Assembly (NCBI GenBank): GCA_016800925.1
Contig: JABCPU010000582.1
Coordinates: forward strand, 1-36,758
Reading direction: 5' to 3'
DNA: 36,758 bases
Source of the DNA: Suillus spraguei
Taxonomy: Eukaryota > Basidiomycota > Agaricomycetes > Boletales > Suillaceae
Every line of letters starts with the position of its first letter. The stretch's first letter is position 1. Below the pieces are notes generated by a model. The model was not told where the DNA came from and searched no databases. It was given only the letters and a program-made list of their open reading frames with translations. Of this stretch, positions 1 to 10,378 are shown in pieces. Both the position numbers and the translations under genes were made by a program.

Positions 1-786
1 CGCCTATGTGGGCATAGACCGTCATCTACAGACTCAGGGCTAGTTGCAGTAGATTGGGATACCAGGTCTCCTTGATGGCAGATGTACGAGAACACTACTC
101 ATACGCGCAGTAGGTCTCGCTTACTCGAATGACTACGCTGCTCACTTTATTATCATCAGCCCTGCATCTTTTCAATCCCATGAAGTGTCGGTTCCAATCC
201 ATTACGTCTCTCTGCAGGCGTCCCACCTTCAACAGGTACATGAATTATTGACCAGAGTGTTTTGGGATGGAATCGATGGTTTATTGCATCCTCTCATGTT
301 TATAAATTGCTCTCTCGTGTACTTCACAGTGAGCGACTTGCTTCAGTCTTCCCCTGAGCGTTGCTCGGTGATCGCCATGTATGGTAAAATTGTCATCGGT
401 GCGGCTCTTTTGAGCTCGCCTCAGGAAGCATACATCACGTACCTAGCCGTCAGAGCAGGCTGGCATAATTCTCAGGTAGCAACGTGAGTTGCAACTTCTT
501 GACATTTATAATAATGATGCTTACGATCTTTATCTCTGCAGTACTATATCACCTGATTATGCTCAATCCACACAGAGATATCACACTCCACGTAGCTGCT
601 AATAATCCGGAAATGGTGCGCTTTTACTAGTGACTGGAGCTGGCACGCATTTCTAAAAAATTTGACTAGTTGCTGTACAACAGATTTGGGTTCAAGGCTG
701 AGGAGCTCATCACAGGGTTCTACGAAGATTACCTAGACTCTCAGTCTAGGGCATCTATGAATGCCTTCAGATTGGTGCTGATGTAA
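1..786 (+). pseudogene. KAT14/CSRP2BP-like GNAT acetyltransferase, 3' part, broken
   Basis: The spliced product matches the C-terminal acetyltransferase domain of the CSRP2BP/KAT14 family: FWDGID, then VIAMYGKIVIGAA, AYITYLAVRAGW, LYHLI, DITLHVAANNPEM, LLYNRFGFKAEE and a family-like end at TAA 784-786. Introns fit at about 110-160, 279-329 (51 nt, read through in frame), 484-541 and 616-669. Two lesions are visible. An in-frame TGA at 73-75 sits where relatives have Arg after DWDxRxP, a likely CGA-to-TGA change. At the 541 acceptor about two bases are missing, so QVAT and LYHLI are in different frames. The 5' end lies outside the window. Family members acetylate histones in a nuclear complex in animals; the fungal role is inferred. 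The frame break could be a sequencing error, but the TGA is less likely to be one. Confidence 0.78.
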
Positions 787-2330
787 TCACCAGAGCGATA
801 TGGACTTACGATCCAGCACCCCCTGGGTACTTTGTCGGAATAGCTATACCCGCCAAAGCCAAGGTGTCAGTATGCACCCGGCGTGTTAATCCTAATGTTC
901 CATCACCGGGGGCCAGACACAACTGCTACGCTAGGAAGTCAACAATAGCATACTAATCCGAATGTCATGAATAGCAAAAATGTATGTATCTTTTCATGTC
1001 CACGCTCCAATTCTGCCGCTCAGAAGCATCTCGTGCCATCACATAAGGAAAAATAAAAATTCAACGGTTAAAAATCATGTTTGCAGGAAATCCAACGGCA
1101 GTTCACATGCTGACTGCTGGTTGAAACGGGCACCCACTTTGGTCGATTGCGAGCGATGGTCAAACAAAATTATCGACTTGGTCATTAATGCCAGGACAGT
1201 CCAGAGTGCAGGATGTGAACCCAGCGCCTTCAGCCCATGTTATGATGCAGTACAACCAGCAATATGGATGCAACACAGATCTAGTAATCTCCTACCTCTA
1301 GTGCGCACCAAGCTGCCGTGATGTCATTAGTATGTGAAGTCTAACTTTTAGGATTGAAAAAGGGTATCAGACCCTCATGTTTTGCGTATGATTTTTTGTT
1401 GGACCTCAATGGTCGGCCCGATGCTAATGATCAACGCGTCTCAGGAATATACACCGGATGTGAGTCTGCACTTGTTTATAATTGACCGGACCACAACAGT
1501 ATACGAATGGTGACTAACTGAACCCTGCAAGATTGACATTTCACGTTGCCGATCGCTGTCCGCCTCTAGTCACCGGTTTGAGCATCTTTGTAAGTTGATG
1601 CTCGTCTCTCTTGACGAGTTTGTGCTAGGCTTATGACTATCTTGTGACAATCGATAAAGAGGCTTACATGAAATTGTTTCAATAATCATTCCTCGTTTAT
1701 ATGTTCTACCTGCAGGTTAAACTCATGCAGGGGGTCGAAGTGGTGCACGGCAAGGGTCTCTTGCATTTCTCGCTACCTTCCATTCGTTGCATCTGTCTGT
1801 CATATATCATTATTGTGCATTAATTTGTCTGTTCAACTGGCTCTTCGTCCACCTTGACATATAATTTTTGCAGACAGTCGTATCCGCCATGTCGGATTAT
1901 GGCCGTTTGTGCCCGATTTTCATTGTACACAACTGTTATGAAGATAGGATTAATGGTTCCCATTGTACGATACTGCTATCTACATACTGTAAAAACAGCG
2001 ATTTTCTACATACTGAGCGATTTCCAATTGATGTCGACGGTGCACTTCCTTTCCCGTTACATGCATGTAATTACATAATATCATATCTCCCTTTTCAATT
2101 AGTTGAACTTCACAACACTCAATTAGCCCGCCTCACCGTCCTTGCATGCATGTGAAGCCAAATTTTGTGTCCACATGTCCGCCGTCCGTATTCAGACGTG
2201 TTAACCGCAACCACAGAGTCCACGAAGCAACGGGTCATTATTCTGTCCAGAATGGCAAGAAACTAAGCAATGGACTGTCCAATTTCCACAATTTCCACAT
2301 CTTTAGAGCGGTGGGCCACAGCCCACAGTT
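787..2330. other. Intergenic, no supported gene
   Basis: Short ORFs occur on both strands (for example 980-1321 and 1854-2155 on +), but none shows a recognisable domain, a codon pattern or consistent splice sites. A Cys-containing minus-strand stretch near 1130-1240 looks faintly coding but cannot be joined to a start or a stop. Confidence 0.5.
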
Positions 2331-2344
2331 AGCTTGATCAATAG

Positions 2345-2352
2345 TATATAAA
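2345..2352 (+). promoter_or_regulatory. TATA box of the homeodomain gene
   Basis: TATATAAA lies 79 nt upstream of the ATG at 2431 and is followed by a C/T-rich stretch suited to transcription start. Confidence 0.6.
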
Positions 2353-2430
2353 CCCCACACGAAGGAAGCTGCTCGGTATCACATCCAGTCTCGCAACTTC
2401 ACTTCCTCCAAGCAAGCTCAAGTTATCACT

Positions 2431-3054
2431 ATGCAATCCCAAAGTCAAAGGTCTCATCATGCTTCTCCCTACAAGGTAGAGAATGCTCCCAGGAATAGAT
2501 GTATGACAAGGGAGGAGCTTGACATCCTCGAACCTTACTATGCCAAAAAAACTCACCCCACGAAGTACGAGACCGAATTAATAGCTCAGGTGCTTAATAT
2601 GTAAGTTTAGATTTATTCACATAGTACGATTACCCGAGCTGATAAAATGGATGAATAGGCCATTCATGAAGTTGCGAACTGGTTCGGTAATCGGCGCGCC
2701 AAAGATGCTAGAGCACAACGGAGTTCCGAGTGGGCTATGACGGAACTCCTCGGTAACATGCACATTAATGATACCGATTATGTGACCGATGCGAATTACG
2801 ACGACGGACACCAGTCGCGTTATGCCCAAGGTGCCTCATATCGAGCAGGTCCCGATCAAGAAGCCCTTTACCAAGCAGCCCGCGCACGTGTAGCCAGGAT
2901 GGCAGGAATGTCACCCCAGGAAGTCGATATGGAAACCCGCCACGCCCGCGCCTGCGTTCTGGCCATGGCCGACATGAAACCAGAGGAAGTCGATGCGGCG
3001 TTCATTCTGAACAACTTCAAGCGACGAATCATCGTTCATGCTCCTAATAAATGA
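2431..3054 (+). CDS. Small homeodomain transcription factor, frame break at its intron
   Basis: Exon 1 (2431-2600) encodes the N-terminal arm, helix 1 and helix 2 (TREELDILEPYY, then YETELIAQVLNM). Exon 2 (2659-3054) supplies helix 3, VANWFGNRRAKDAR. Set against the 60-residue homeodomain, the spacing from L16 to W48, F49, N51 and R53 is exact, so it is a canonical non-TALE homeodomain at about residues 18-77. The C-terminal half is Ala/Arg/Met-rich with a duplicated motif (AGMSPQEVD and ADMKPEEVD). With the obvious donor GTAAGT at 2601 and the acceptor at 2658, one base (a G) is missing and the frame breaks. An in-frame donor at 2590 would delete VLNM from helix 2/turn, which is unlikely. 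It should bind DNA in the nucleus; targets are unknown. Neighbours give no sign of a mating-type locus. Confidence 0.82.
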
Positions 3055-4259
3055 CAGTGTGATGTATTGTCAAGCGTTTGACTGGCCCCTGGATGGTACC
3101 TGATCAGCGCTATATATACACTACTTATATGATGACTGCTTACCTATCTTATTGTTTATCGATACTCAACATGAATATGATGTACTTATATTGACCCCAG
3201 TAAGCACTATGCACTGCAGTAAGGCAGCCCTCCATCTTCTAGCACGTGAAAGATCGCAGCTTACCATTGGGTGAACGATAAAAAATTCTCATCGAAGAGA
3301 TTCTAGCGTCGCACTGACATATAATGTCAAAGAATTCTTGCCGCATGCTTTTGAGCAACTCATTTCAGCTCGCATCAACAATATCTCTGACGAGGAATGT
3401 CATGCTATTAGGTCTGTTGTGTGAAACACTATACTCAAAGTCAAGGAACGTCTCGATGTGCACCATCAGCCCATTGCATAGGAAGTCCCACCTATGGTGC
3501 ATGCAGGAACTTGTACAAAGCAAAAGAGTGTGAGGAGGACCGGAAACAGCTGTGGTGGAATGGAATGGATAGATTTTTGCTGAATGGACGAATTCTTCAA
3601 CCTTGCAAGGAGGCTGTCCAACGCTTCGAGAATCTCAGCTCATCAGAGAGATGATCCAACCTAGACTGCTGGAGGGCCATATTATATATTGTGAAATAGC
3701 TAGTAGCTGGTGTATCGCGCACTTTGAGGTTGTGTATCGCGCACTCAATGTTGTGTATCGTGCACTAGATGCCGCAATTTATTAAAGTTCCTTTTGGAGC
3801 GCCATACAGGCTACACTTCTCTCTGCATATAGAACGCAGAAAATAAATATTACACTACAATCAAAGAGTTTCAAGTTTAAAGATCATGGTCGCAAGCTCA
3901 AATTGGAGCAACTGTTCAGCATATCCTGGATCCGGGTCGAATTCGTGTCGTTACGGTAATTCTCAATCAAATGCGATAAATTATAATGAAGGACCTATGA
4001 TTCAAAAAAATATCAACCCAGAACACAGGTAACTCGCATTCCTGTTCCACACTTTGAAGTGCAACACTGGCGCTGGAGTTCAACTGGAGCCACAGGTGTA
4101 TCACAGAAAAACATAAACCAATTAACTGAGGCTTCAAATACCACATGTGCTCGTTCCTGCAGAAGGAACCACGAATCGACCATTGCACCTTGAGACGTAT
4201 ATAATGATAAGTTACTGATAGATAACTTGCCGATGCACAAATATTAACAACTCGACCTA
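3055..4259. other. Intergenic; possible relic ORF at 3320-3655
   Basis: At 3320-3655 (+) one frame reads VKEFLPHAFEQLISARI and on, with two early stops. A neighbouring frame then reads CEEDRKQLWWNGMDRF and on to about 3654. The composition looks protein-like and suggests a decayed gene, but I do not recognise the family. A 21-bp tandem repeat follows at 3710-3770. The rest shows nothing. Confidence 0.25.
3710..3770. repeat. Three-copy tandem repeat, period about 21 bp
   Basis: The core GTGTATCGCGCAC recurs at 3710, 3732 and 3753 (third copy GTGTATCGTGCAC), with diverged 8-9 bp spacers. It is non-coding and AT-rich sequence lies on both sides. Confidence 0.8.
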
Positions 4260-6475
4260 TTACAATGCGGAAGGCTTCCACTCAGCAAGCCACTCCTTCA
4301 TGTACATCAATCCTGCTGCCTGTACGACCGCGATAGTCGGATCTACAACGCCATTATCCGTGAGCATATCCGAGGTGTGGAACCCGTCGCTCATATAGAT
4401 CGGCATGCTAGTAGTGTTAGGCTTATTCAGCCCATCAGCAGAGACAGTCCCCCCGCGCCAAGGGTCGCGCAGGCCGTTTGCGAAGAAGAGACGCGGGACA
4501 TCCACGTTCCAACCAGCGTACATTGCGTTTGTCTCGGCGGTGGGAGTATTGGGCGGAGAAGCGAAGGCTTGGGGGAACATGTTGACACATTGGCGCTGAT
4601 GATTGTTGATGAATAGTAATTTGTTACATCAAATCCACGTACCTCTATAAAACTTGGCTGGAGGATGCGACTCACGATCGCAGGTTGGCCTTCAGGAGGC
4701 CCGACCTGGTAGAAACCGATTTGGTTACACCTAACCAGATTGTCAGATTAGATATTGATGCGGATGAGAATGCATACACCATCCAAAACCACGATCTACC
4801 AGGATTATCCACGGTAACATTAGTCCAGTAGATGTCAGTTGGAACAAACGATCCAAGACAGGCTCTGGCTTCACCGTCAGGTAGTGCAAACGACATCAGG
4901 TCCCGAGAATACGTACTCCACATCCTGGTCCTGGCAGGCTTCGCCATCCAGATTAGCCATATTAATCAAAATAAAATGGACCACCATACTATATTCGTAG
5001 TACGTTGTGTTCCAAAAGTTGCCCCAAGCGTTAATAGCATTATCAAGTCCCCACCCGTCAGGTCCGGCATTGACACCATCCTTGACCTCGAGTGCATCGC
5101 AGAACTCATAGAACATTGACCCTGGGCCATCATCAGGTTGCATAGATTGCCAATCCCATAGGTTGTATTCAACTATTGGTCCAAGCAGAGTTAGTCAGGA
5201 TAAAAGACAAAAGACCAGATTGAGAAAAAGAAAAAGAGCATTGTCCAGGGACATATATACTCAGAGTCGACAGGTGACGCGACAGGTATACAGATGTCTG
5301 TTCTGTGCGAGTATTCAAGACTGAATGAAGTACAAGGACGACTCACGTGCAGCGGCGAAGTCGCCTACATGATTGAGACCACCCAAGGCAAATGCCTCCT
5401 GGAGCGTCCGAATTCCGGCTGTGTCGTTAGCCGCATACATCCCATCTAGGTAGGCGATCACTGCCTGTATATCAGAAGAGCAGTTCTGTGGCATGTACTC
5501 GCGAATAGGGGTGAAATAATCATAATAGTCACTAATTTTGGTCGAGAAGAGGCCGGAATTCATAAACGACCACATTGTTTGCATATTTATCCGTGCAAAT
5601 ATGATTATGAAGGAAGAGAGAAGCAATTCATCACATCAATTGAAGTCGGCAATGATCGCAATAAAATGACATACGTGATCGTTTCCACGGTAGCAGAAGA
5701 TAGATATCCAGCCCAGAAAATTCCCGGTTTGCTTTGAGTCGATCACCATGCTGAAAAAACAGCATCCGTTTGTGACACTCACTTGACCATCGTATAGCTG
5801 GAAAGGGCTCCCGAGTAGCTTCCTCCTACTAATATCCATGGCGCCTGACCCGGTTTCACAGCATCACCTCCAGGCATGGGAAGGTCGGCTGTGGTTGCAA
5901 AATACACGAGATCATCAATGGCCTGCTGGATGGTAAGGAGTGCGAGAGATTGTGACGTGAGGTTGTCGTATGGATTGGAGTCACCAAAGAAACGGTGTTC
6001 GATGAGGATGGCTGCACCATTTTGTTGCTGAGCAATGAGACCGTTGATGCTGTAATTGGTAACGAAGAATTCGTAGCCTGAAATCGAGTACTTTAAGAGA
6101 AAGGCAACAACGTATATAGTAAAACCAACCATCTGCGTTAACTTCTCCAGGCGTCATCAATATAATGGGACCGCCTTGAATGCACATATCAGTATCACTT
6201 GAAACGTGTCTCGATCCTTGCGACACACCAGGCTCATAATATTCCCAGTTCATCCAGTATCGCTGTTGGAAGGTTCCCAGGTCTGGATTATTGTGGTCGA
6301 TGAGTTGATCGAAGTAGTAGACGGTCGTCATGTTCGGGAGTGCCGTGCCATTCGGCGAAGTGATAGAACGTTCCGGCACTGCAATTTTTGGAAGAGAAGG
6401 CATACCACGAAGCATGGCATCAGGAATGGCTGCTCCGGCGATGCTCGCAAGTAGCAGTGACGTGAGAGCCCACAT
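4260..6475 (-). CDS. Secreted serine peptidase, family S28, tandem copy 1
   Basis: This is a prolyl-carboxypeptidase/DPP-II-type S28 peptidase that removes residues near proline from peptides, probably outside the cell. The start is the ATG at 6475, chosen because it opens a signal peptide (MWALTSLLLASIAGA) that matches the paralogue; an ATG 30 nt upstream would mask it. Key parts in order: FDQLIDHNN, FQQRYWMNWEYY, GPIILMTPGE, IEHRFFGDSNPY, the nucleophile motif GGSYSG (Ser about residue 184), IREYMPQNCSSD, NLWDWQSM, FFANGLRDPW with the catalytic Asp, and DGFHTSDM with the catalytic His. About 510 residues, stop TAA at 4260-4262. I traced about ten introns and all junctions stay in frame. The Cys that follows the catalytic His in copy 2 (DGFHCTDL) is Thr here. 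Confidence 0.94.
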
Positions 6476-6527
6476 CTTGATTGCAAGGGTTAGACTACAC
6501 GACATAATCTGGGCGGGGGAGGGCCAT

Positions 6528-6534
6528 CTTATAG
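6528..6534 (-). promoter_or_regulatory. TATA-like box of S28 copy 1
   Basis: CTATAAG on the minus strand, about 53 nt upstream of the chosen ATG at 6475. Its position supports that start over the upstream ATG at 6505. Confidence 0.45.
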
Positions 6535-6539
6535 GTAGC

Positions 6540-8272
6540 CATCCCGCCGAGATGTGTAGGGAAGGCCACTTAGCGGCTCGATGTGCCTGGCTGAAAGCTG
6601 TCCAAAGAAAGTCGTCGTGATTCCCCGGATCATGATGGTAAATTCTGAAACTACAAAAGTCATACCTGTAATTAGCGTGCCGGTGAAATTTAGAAGCTCA
6701 CCGCTTGAATGAATATTAATGTGGAAATTGATGGAGAAATGCCAGCGCGTCCTGCAAATCATCTTACTACAGCGGATAGAAACTGCACGCGCCAGCATGC
6801 TTTGGGGATGACCGAGATTGTACTGCAGTCTGCAGTCTCTCGAGTCTCCAGCACCAGAGATTGCTCATTTCGCCACTTCAATACTGCAGGAAAAGTGGGT
6901 AGAGTGCGTGGTTTGTTTTGATGTTCGGTAATGTCTTCATAAGTTTCGCTGTCTGCTGACTCGGACTTCTGTTAGCTGGCAGATCGGTGTTCAATTCCGT
7001 AAGTACGCAATTTTGATGACCCCGTGTATTGTAAGCGGCAAGCGCAAATTGAGAATGCCACCCGGCCCACAAGTTATGAGAAAGGTCTGGAAATGCAAGT
7101 GACAGGTGAGGAGAACTTGAAAAAGGGCAAGTGGAACTTGGAAGATGCACAAGAATGTGCAAGGTAAATGAGGTCTAATATATTATATATTATATTATAA
7201 TAAATAATTCAAATTGGGGAGTTCAAAGTTGAATATTGAATTTGGAGGCCGAACTTTGACATCCCTTGATTTCGACTTGATTTCGAAGGATTTGACAACT
7301 CATTTTCGCCGCGTAGGAGTTCAATTGTTTGACATCCACCAGTAGCCTTCAACAGCACTCGAATCATCTGTTCAGAAGCATCTTCACCGACAATTCGAAT
7401 GCCGTTGGCTACCCAGACCGCTCAAGCAATAATGGCCATGGGAATATTCTAAAATCTCCCCGCCTCACGACCAAACGGATTCTATCCCAAATCCACCAAA
7501 GCTGATTTCATTTCCGAAACGCGAATCGACGTCTAAATTGAACTTTGATCTCCCTAGAATAATTGTGCTTAAGTTGGTCAGATTTTCGCCATGACAGCGC
7601 CAGGATGGTAAGTACCTCCTCCCTCTTAGTGCTTATTCTCTGCAGTATCGGGTGTACTAAAAGGAAATTGGCATGGGCTTAGCTGAGAGAGGTGGAGTTT
7701 GTCGGATGAAGCAGAATGTGATAACAGTTGCACTGCTGTAACCTGTTTATCACCGTGGCAATCGCACAGTCGGAAAAGTAGACATGGGCGAGGATGTCCG
7801 CTTTGTCTGGATAGTAATGCACACAAAAAAATGGATTTTGCATCGTGCTAAATCTAATTGAGAAGGCCAAACCCAGGGTGAGAAAGGCGTAGCAAGTAAA
7901 TTCACAACGTCCTCCGAGTCGTCTTCTACGACCCATCGTGAGACGTTGATGATGAAATGTTGTAAATTGGATCAACCAGCCGGCAATTTATCAGCAGAGA
8001 ACTTCAAAATCGTGATACAACACCTGCCTGTATACCGGGGACTTCGTCATCTCAAGTCCTACAAAATGTCGATCAAGGTGGGCCCGGCTAGGAATGCGTC
8101 CCAGAGTACTCAAGAGTCCTTCCAACATGATCTCAAAGGCTGCAAAGGGTCCTTCCGGTCAAGAGAGAACCCCATAAGAAACCACTGGCAACACCAGACA
8201 TTCATCATAACCTAGAATGTATAAGTTATAACTAATCACCGTGCCCGCGCATAAGATCTACGGCGAGCCATC
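6540..8272. other. Spacer between the two S28 genes
   Basis: No gene is supported. An AT-rich stretch lies at 7180-7210. An ATG at 7591 is followed closely by a strong donor (GGTAAGT) and an acceptor near 7645, but the frame closes after 17 codons. Confidence 0.5.
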
Positions 8273-10311
8273 AAGCAGAAGGCTTCCATTCAGCAAGCCA
8301 CTCCTTCATGTACATCAATCCTGCTTCCTGTACGGCAGCGACTGTCGCATCTACAATACCGTTCTGTACGATCAAGTCCGTGCAGTGGAATCCATCGCCT
8401 TCATAGATCGGCCTGCTGGTGGTGTTAGGCTTATTCAGCCCATCAGCAGAGACAGTTGCCTCGCGCCAAGGATCACGCAAGCCGTTGGCGAAGAAGAGAC
8501 GCGGGATATCTACATCCCAACCAGCGTACATTGCGTTCGTCTCTGCCGTGGTAGGCTGAGGTGGACAGTGGAATGCTTCAGGGAACATGTTGACGCATTG
8601 ACGCTGACGATGATGTCGACGAATGGTCATCTTTCAAGTCATGCTGCACATACCTGTCCATAAGTAGGCTGGAGGATGCGGCTTACGATGGCAGGCTCGC
8701 ACTCGGGAGGGCCAACCTGATACCATCCAACTTGGTTGCACCTGGAATGACTGTCAGCGTGGACATTAAAGCGAATGAGAATACCTACACCATCCAGTAC
8801 CACGACCTGTTTGCATTATTCACGGTGGCATTAGTCCAGTAGGGCTGGCTCGTGTTATACGTCCCAAGACAGGTCCTAGTTTCACCATCAGCCAATCAGG
8901 ACAACTATGTTCCAAGGATACATACTCGGCATCCTCGGATCCACAGACTTCACTTCAAGTTCAGTCAAGTCAATTGGAACTCAAATGGAGCGCCCTACCA
9001 TAATTGTAGTACGTGGTATTCCAAAAGTTGCCCCAAGAGTATATGGCGTTTTCAAGTCCCCATCCTTCAGGTCCGGCACTGACACCATTCTTGACCTCGA
9101 GTGCATCACAGAACTCGAAGAAAATTGCTCCTGGGCCGACATCAGGCTGCAGAGATTGCCAGTCGAACAGGTTGTCTTGAACTGTTGGTTCAAGTAGGGC
9201 CAGTTAGGATAACAAAGTAATGGATCTGTGCTCTCTGTCATAGACAAACAGAGTGACTCACGTGCGGTAGCGAAGTCTTCTACGTGTACAACATCGCCGA
9301 GACCAAATATCTCCTTGAGCATCTGGATTCCAGCGGTGTCACCAGCCTCGTACATGATATCCAAATAGGAGATCACTGCCTCTACGTCAGAAGAACAGTT
9401 CTGTGGCATGTGCTCGCGAATTGGGCTGAAATAGTCATAATAGTTGCTGTTTTGGTTGACAAAGTAAGGAGAACCGTCAGCAGGAAATAAGCAACGATTG
9501 CATCAAAACGACTTACGTGATTGCCTCTACGACGCCGGAAGATGAATAACCAGCCCAGAAGATTCCTGGTTTTCTTTGCGTCGATCACTAGACTGAAACA
9601 ACAGTGTCATTTCTTGACTCACTTGACCATTGTCCAACTTGTGAGGGCTCCCGAATAGCTTCCTCCGATTAGTATCCACGGTGCCTGACCTGGCTTCACA
9701 GCATCACCCCCAGGCATGGGAAGATCGGCTGTGGTCGCAAAATATACGAGATCATCAATGGCCTGCTGAATGGTGAGGAACGCAAGAGATTGTGACGTGA
9801 GGTCGTCGTATGGATTGGAATAGCCAAAGAAACGGTGTTCGATGATGATGGCTGCACCATTGTGTTGTTGAGCAATGAGACCGTTGATGGTTTCATTGGT
9901 AGTGTAGGCTTCGAAGCCTGATCAAGTGCTTGAGAGAGAAAACCACAAACTGAGTAACATGACACTCACCATCTGCGTTACTTTCTCCAGGTGTCATCAA
10001 GATGATAGGACCACCTTCATTGTATCACATTAACATCGAGCGCGCCTCCATCCTCCCAACATACCAGGCTTATAGAATTCCCAGTTCATCCAGTACCGCT
10101 GCTGGAAGGTTCCAAGCTCTGCATTATTGTGATCTATGAGCTGGTCAAAGTGGTAGACGGTCGTAATGGGTGGGAGCGGTGTGCCGTCGAATGAAGTGAA
10201 GGAACGTTCAGGCACGGAGAGCTTAGGGAGAGAATGCATGCCACGAAGCATGGCATTAGGGATAGCTGCTCGGGCGACACTTCCAAGTAGGAGCAACGTA
10301 ATAGCCCACAT
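8273..10311 (-). CDS. Secreted serine peptidase, family S28, tandem copy 2
   Basis: Paralogue of the gene at 4260-6475 in the same orientation and with the same intron positions. The start at 10311 gives the signal peptide MWAITLLLLGSVARA, followed by AIPNAMLRGMHSLPK as in copy 1. Motifs: GPIILMTPGE, IEHRFFGYSNPY, GGSYSG (nucleophile Ser), KPGIFWAGY, FFEFCDALE, CGSEDAETCLGTY, FFANGLRDPW (Asp) and DGFHCTDL (His). It ends EWKPSA with the stop near 8273. Every exon junction I followed keeps frame, so it looks functional. The two proteins diverge mostly in linker and surface positions. The ORF could start upstream at 10362, but that would bury the signal peptide. Expected role: extracellular degradation of Pro-containing peptides. 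Confidence 0.94.
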
Positions 10312-10371
10312 GATGCCAAACCTCAATCGTGAGGATGGGATTAGGAAAATACGGATGAGCAAACTAAATCA

Positions 10372-10378
10372 TTTTATA
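10372..10378 (-). promoter_or_regulatory. TATA box of S28 copy 2
   Basis: TATAAAA on the minus strand, about 61 nt upstream of the ATG at 10311, in nearly the same relative position as the TATA of copy 1. Confidence 0.55.

Noticed and set aside
1120..1250. Minus-strand stretch reading AEGAGFTSCTLDCPGINDQ, like part of a small secreted protein
   Set aside because: Stops flank it closely, and no start, signal peptide or splice partner could be found.
2590..2658. Alternative in-frame intron in the homeodomain gene that would rescue the frame
   Set aside because: It would delete four residues (VLNM) needed for the exact homeodomain spacing, so a missing base is more likely.
7591..7678. ATG followed by a strong GGTAAGT donor and an acceptor, suggesting a gene start between the S28 genes
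   Set aside because: The spliced frame closes after 17 codons and no continuation in other frames is convincing.
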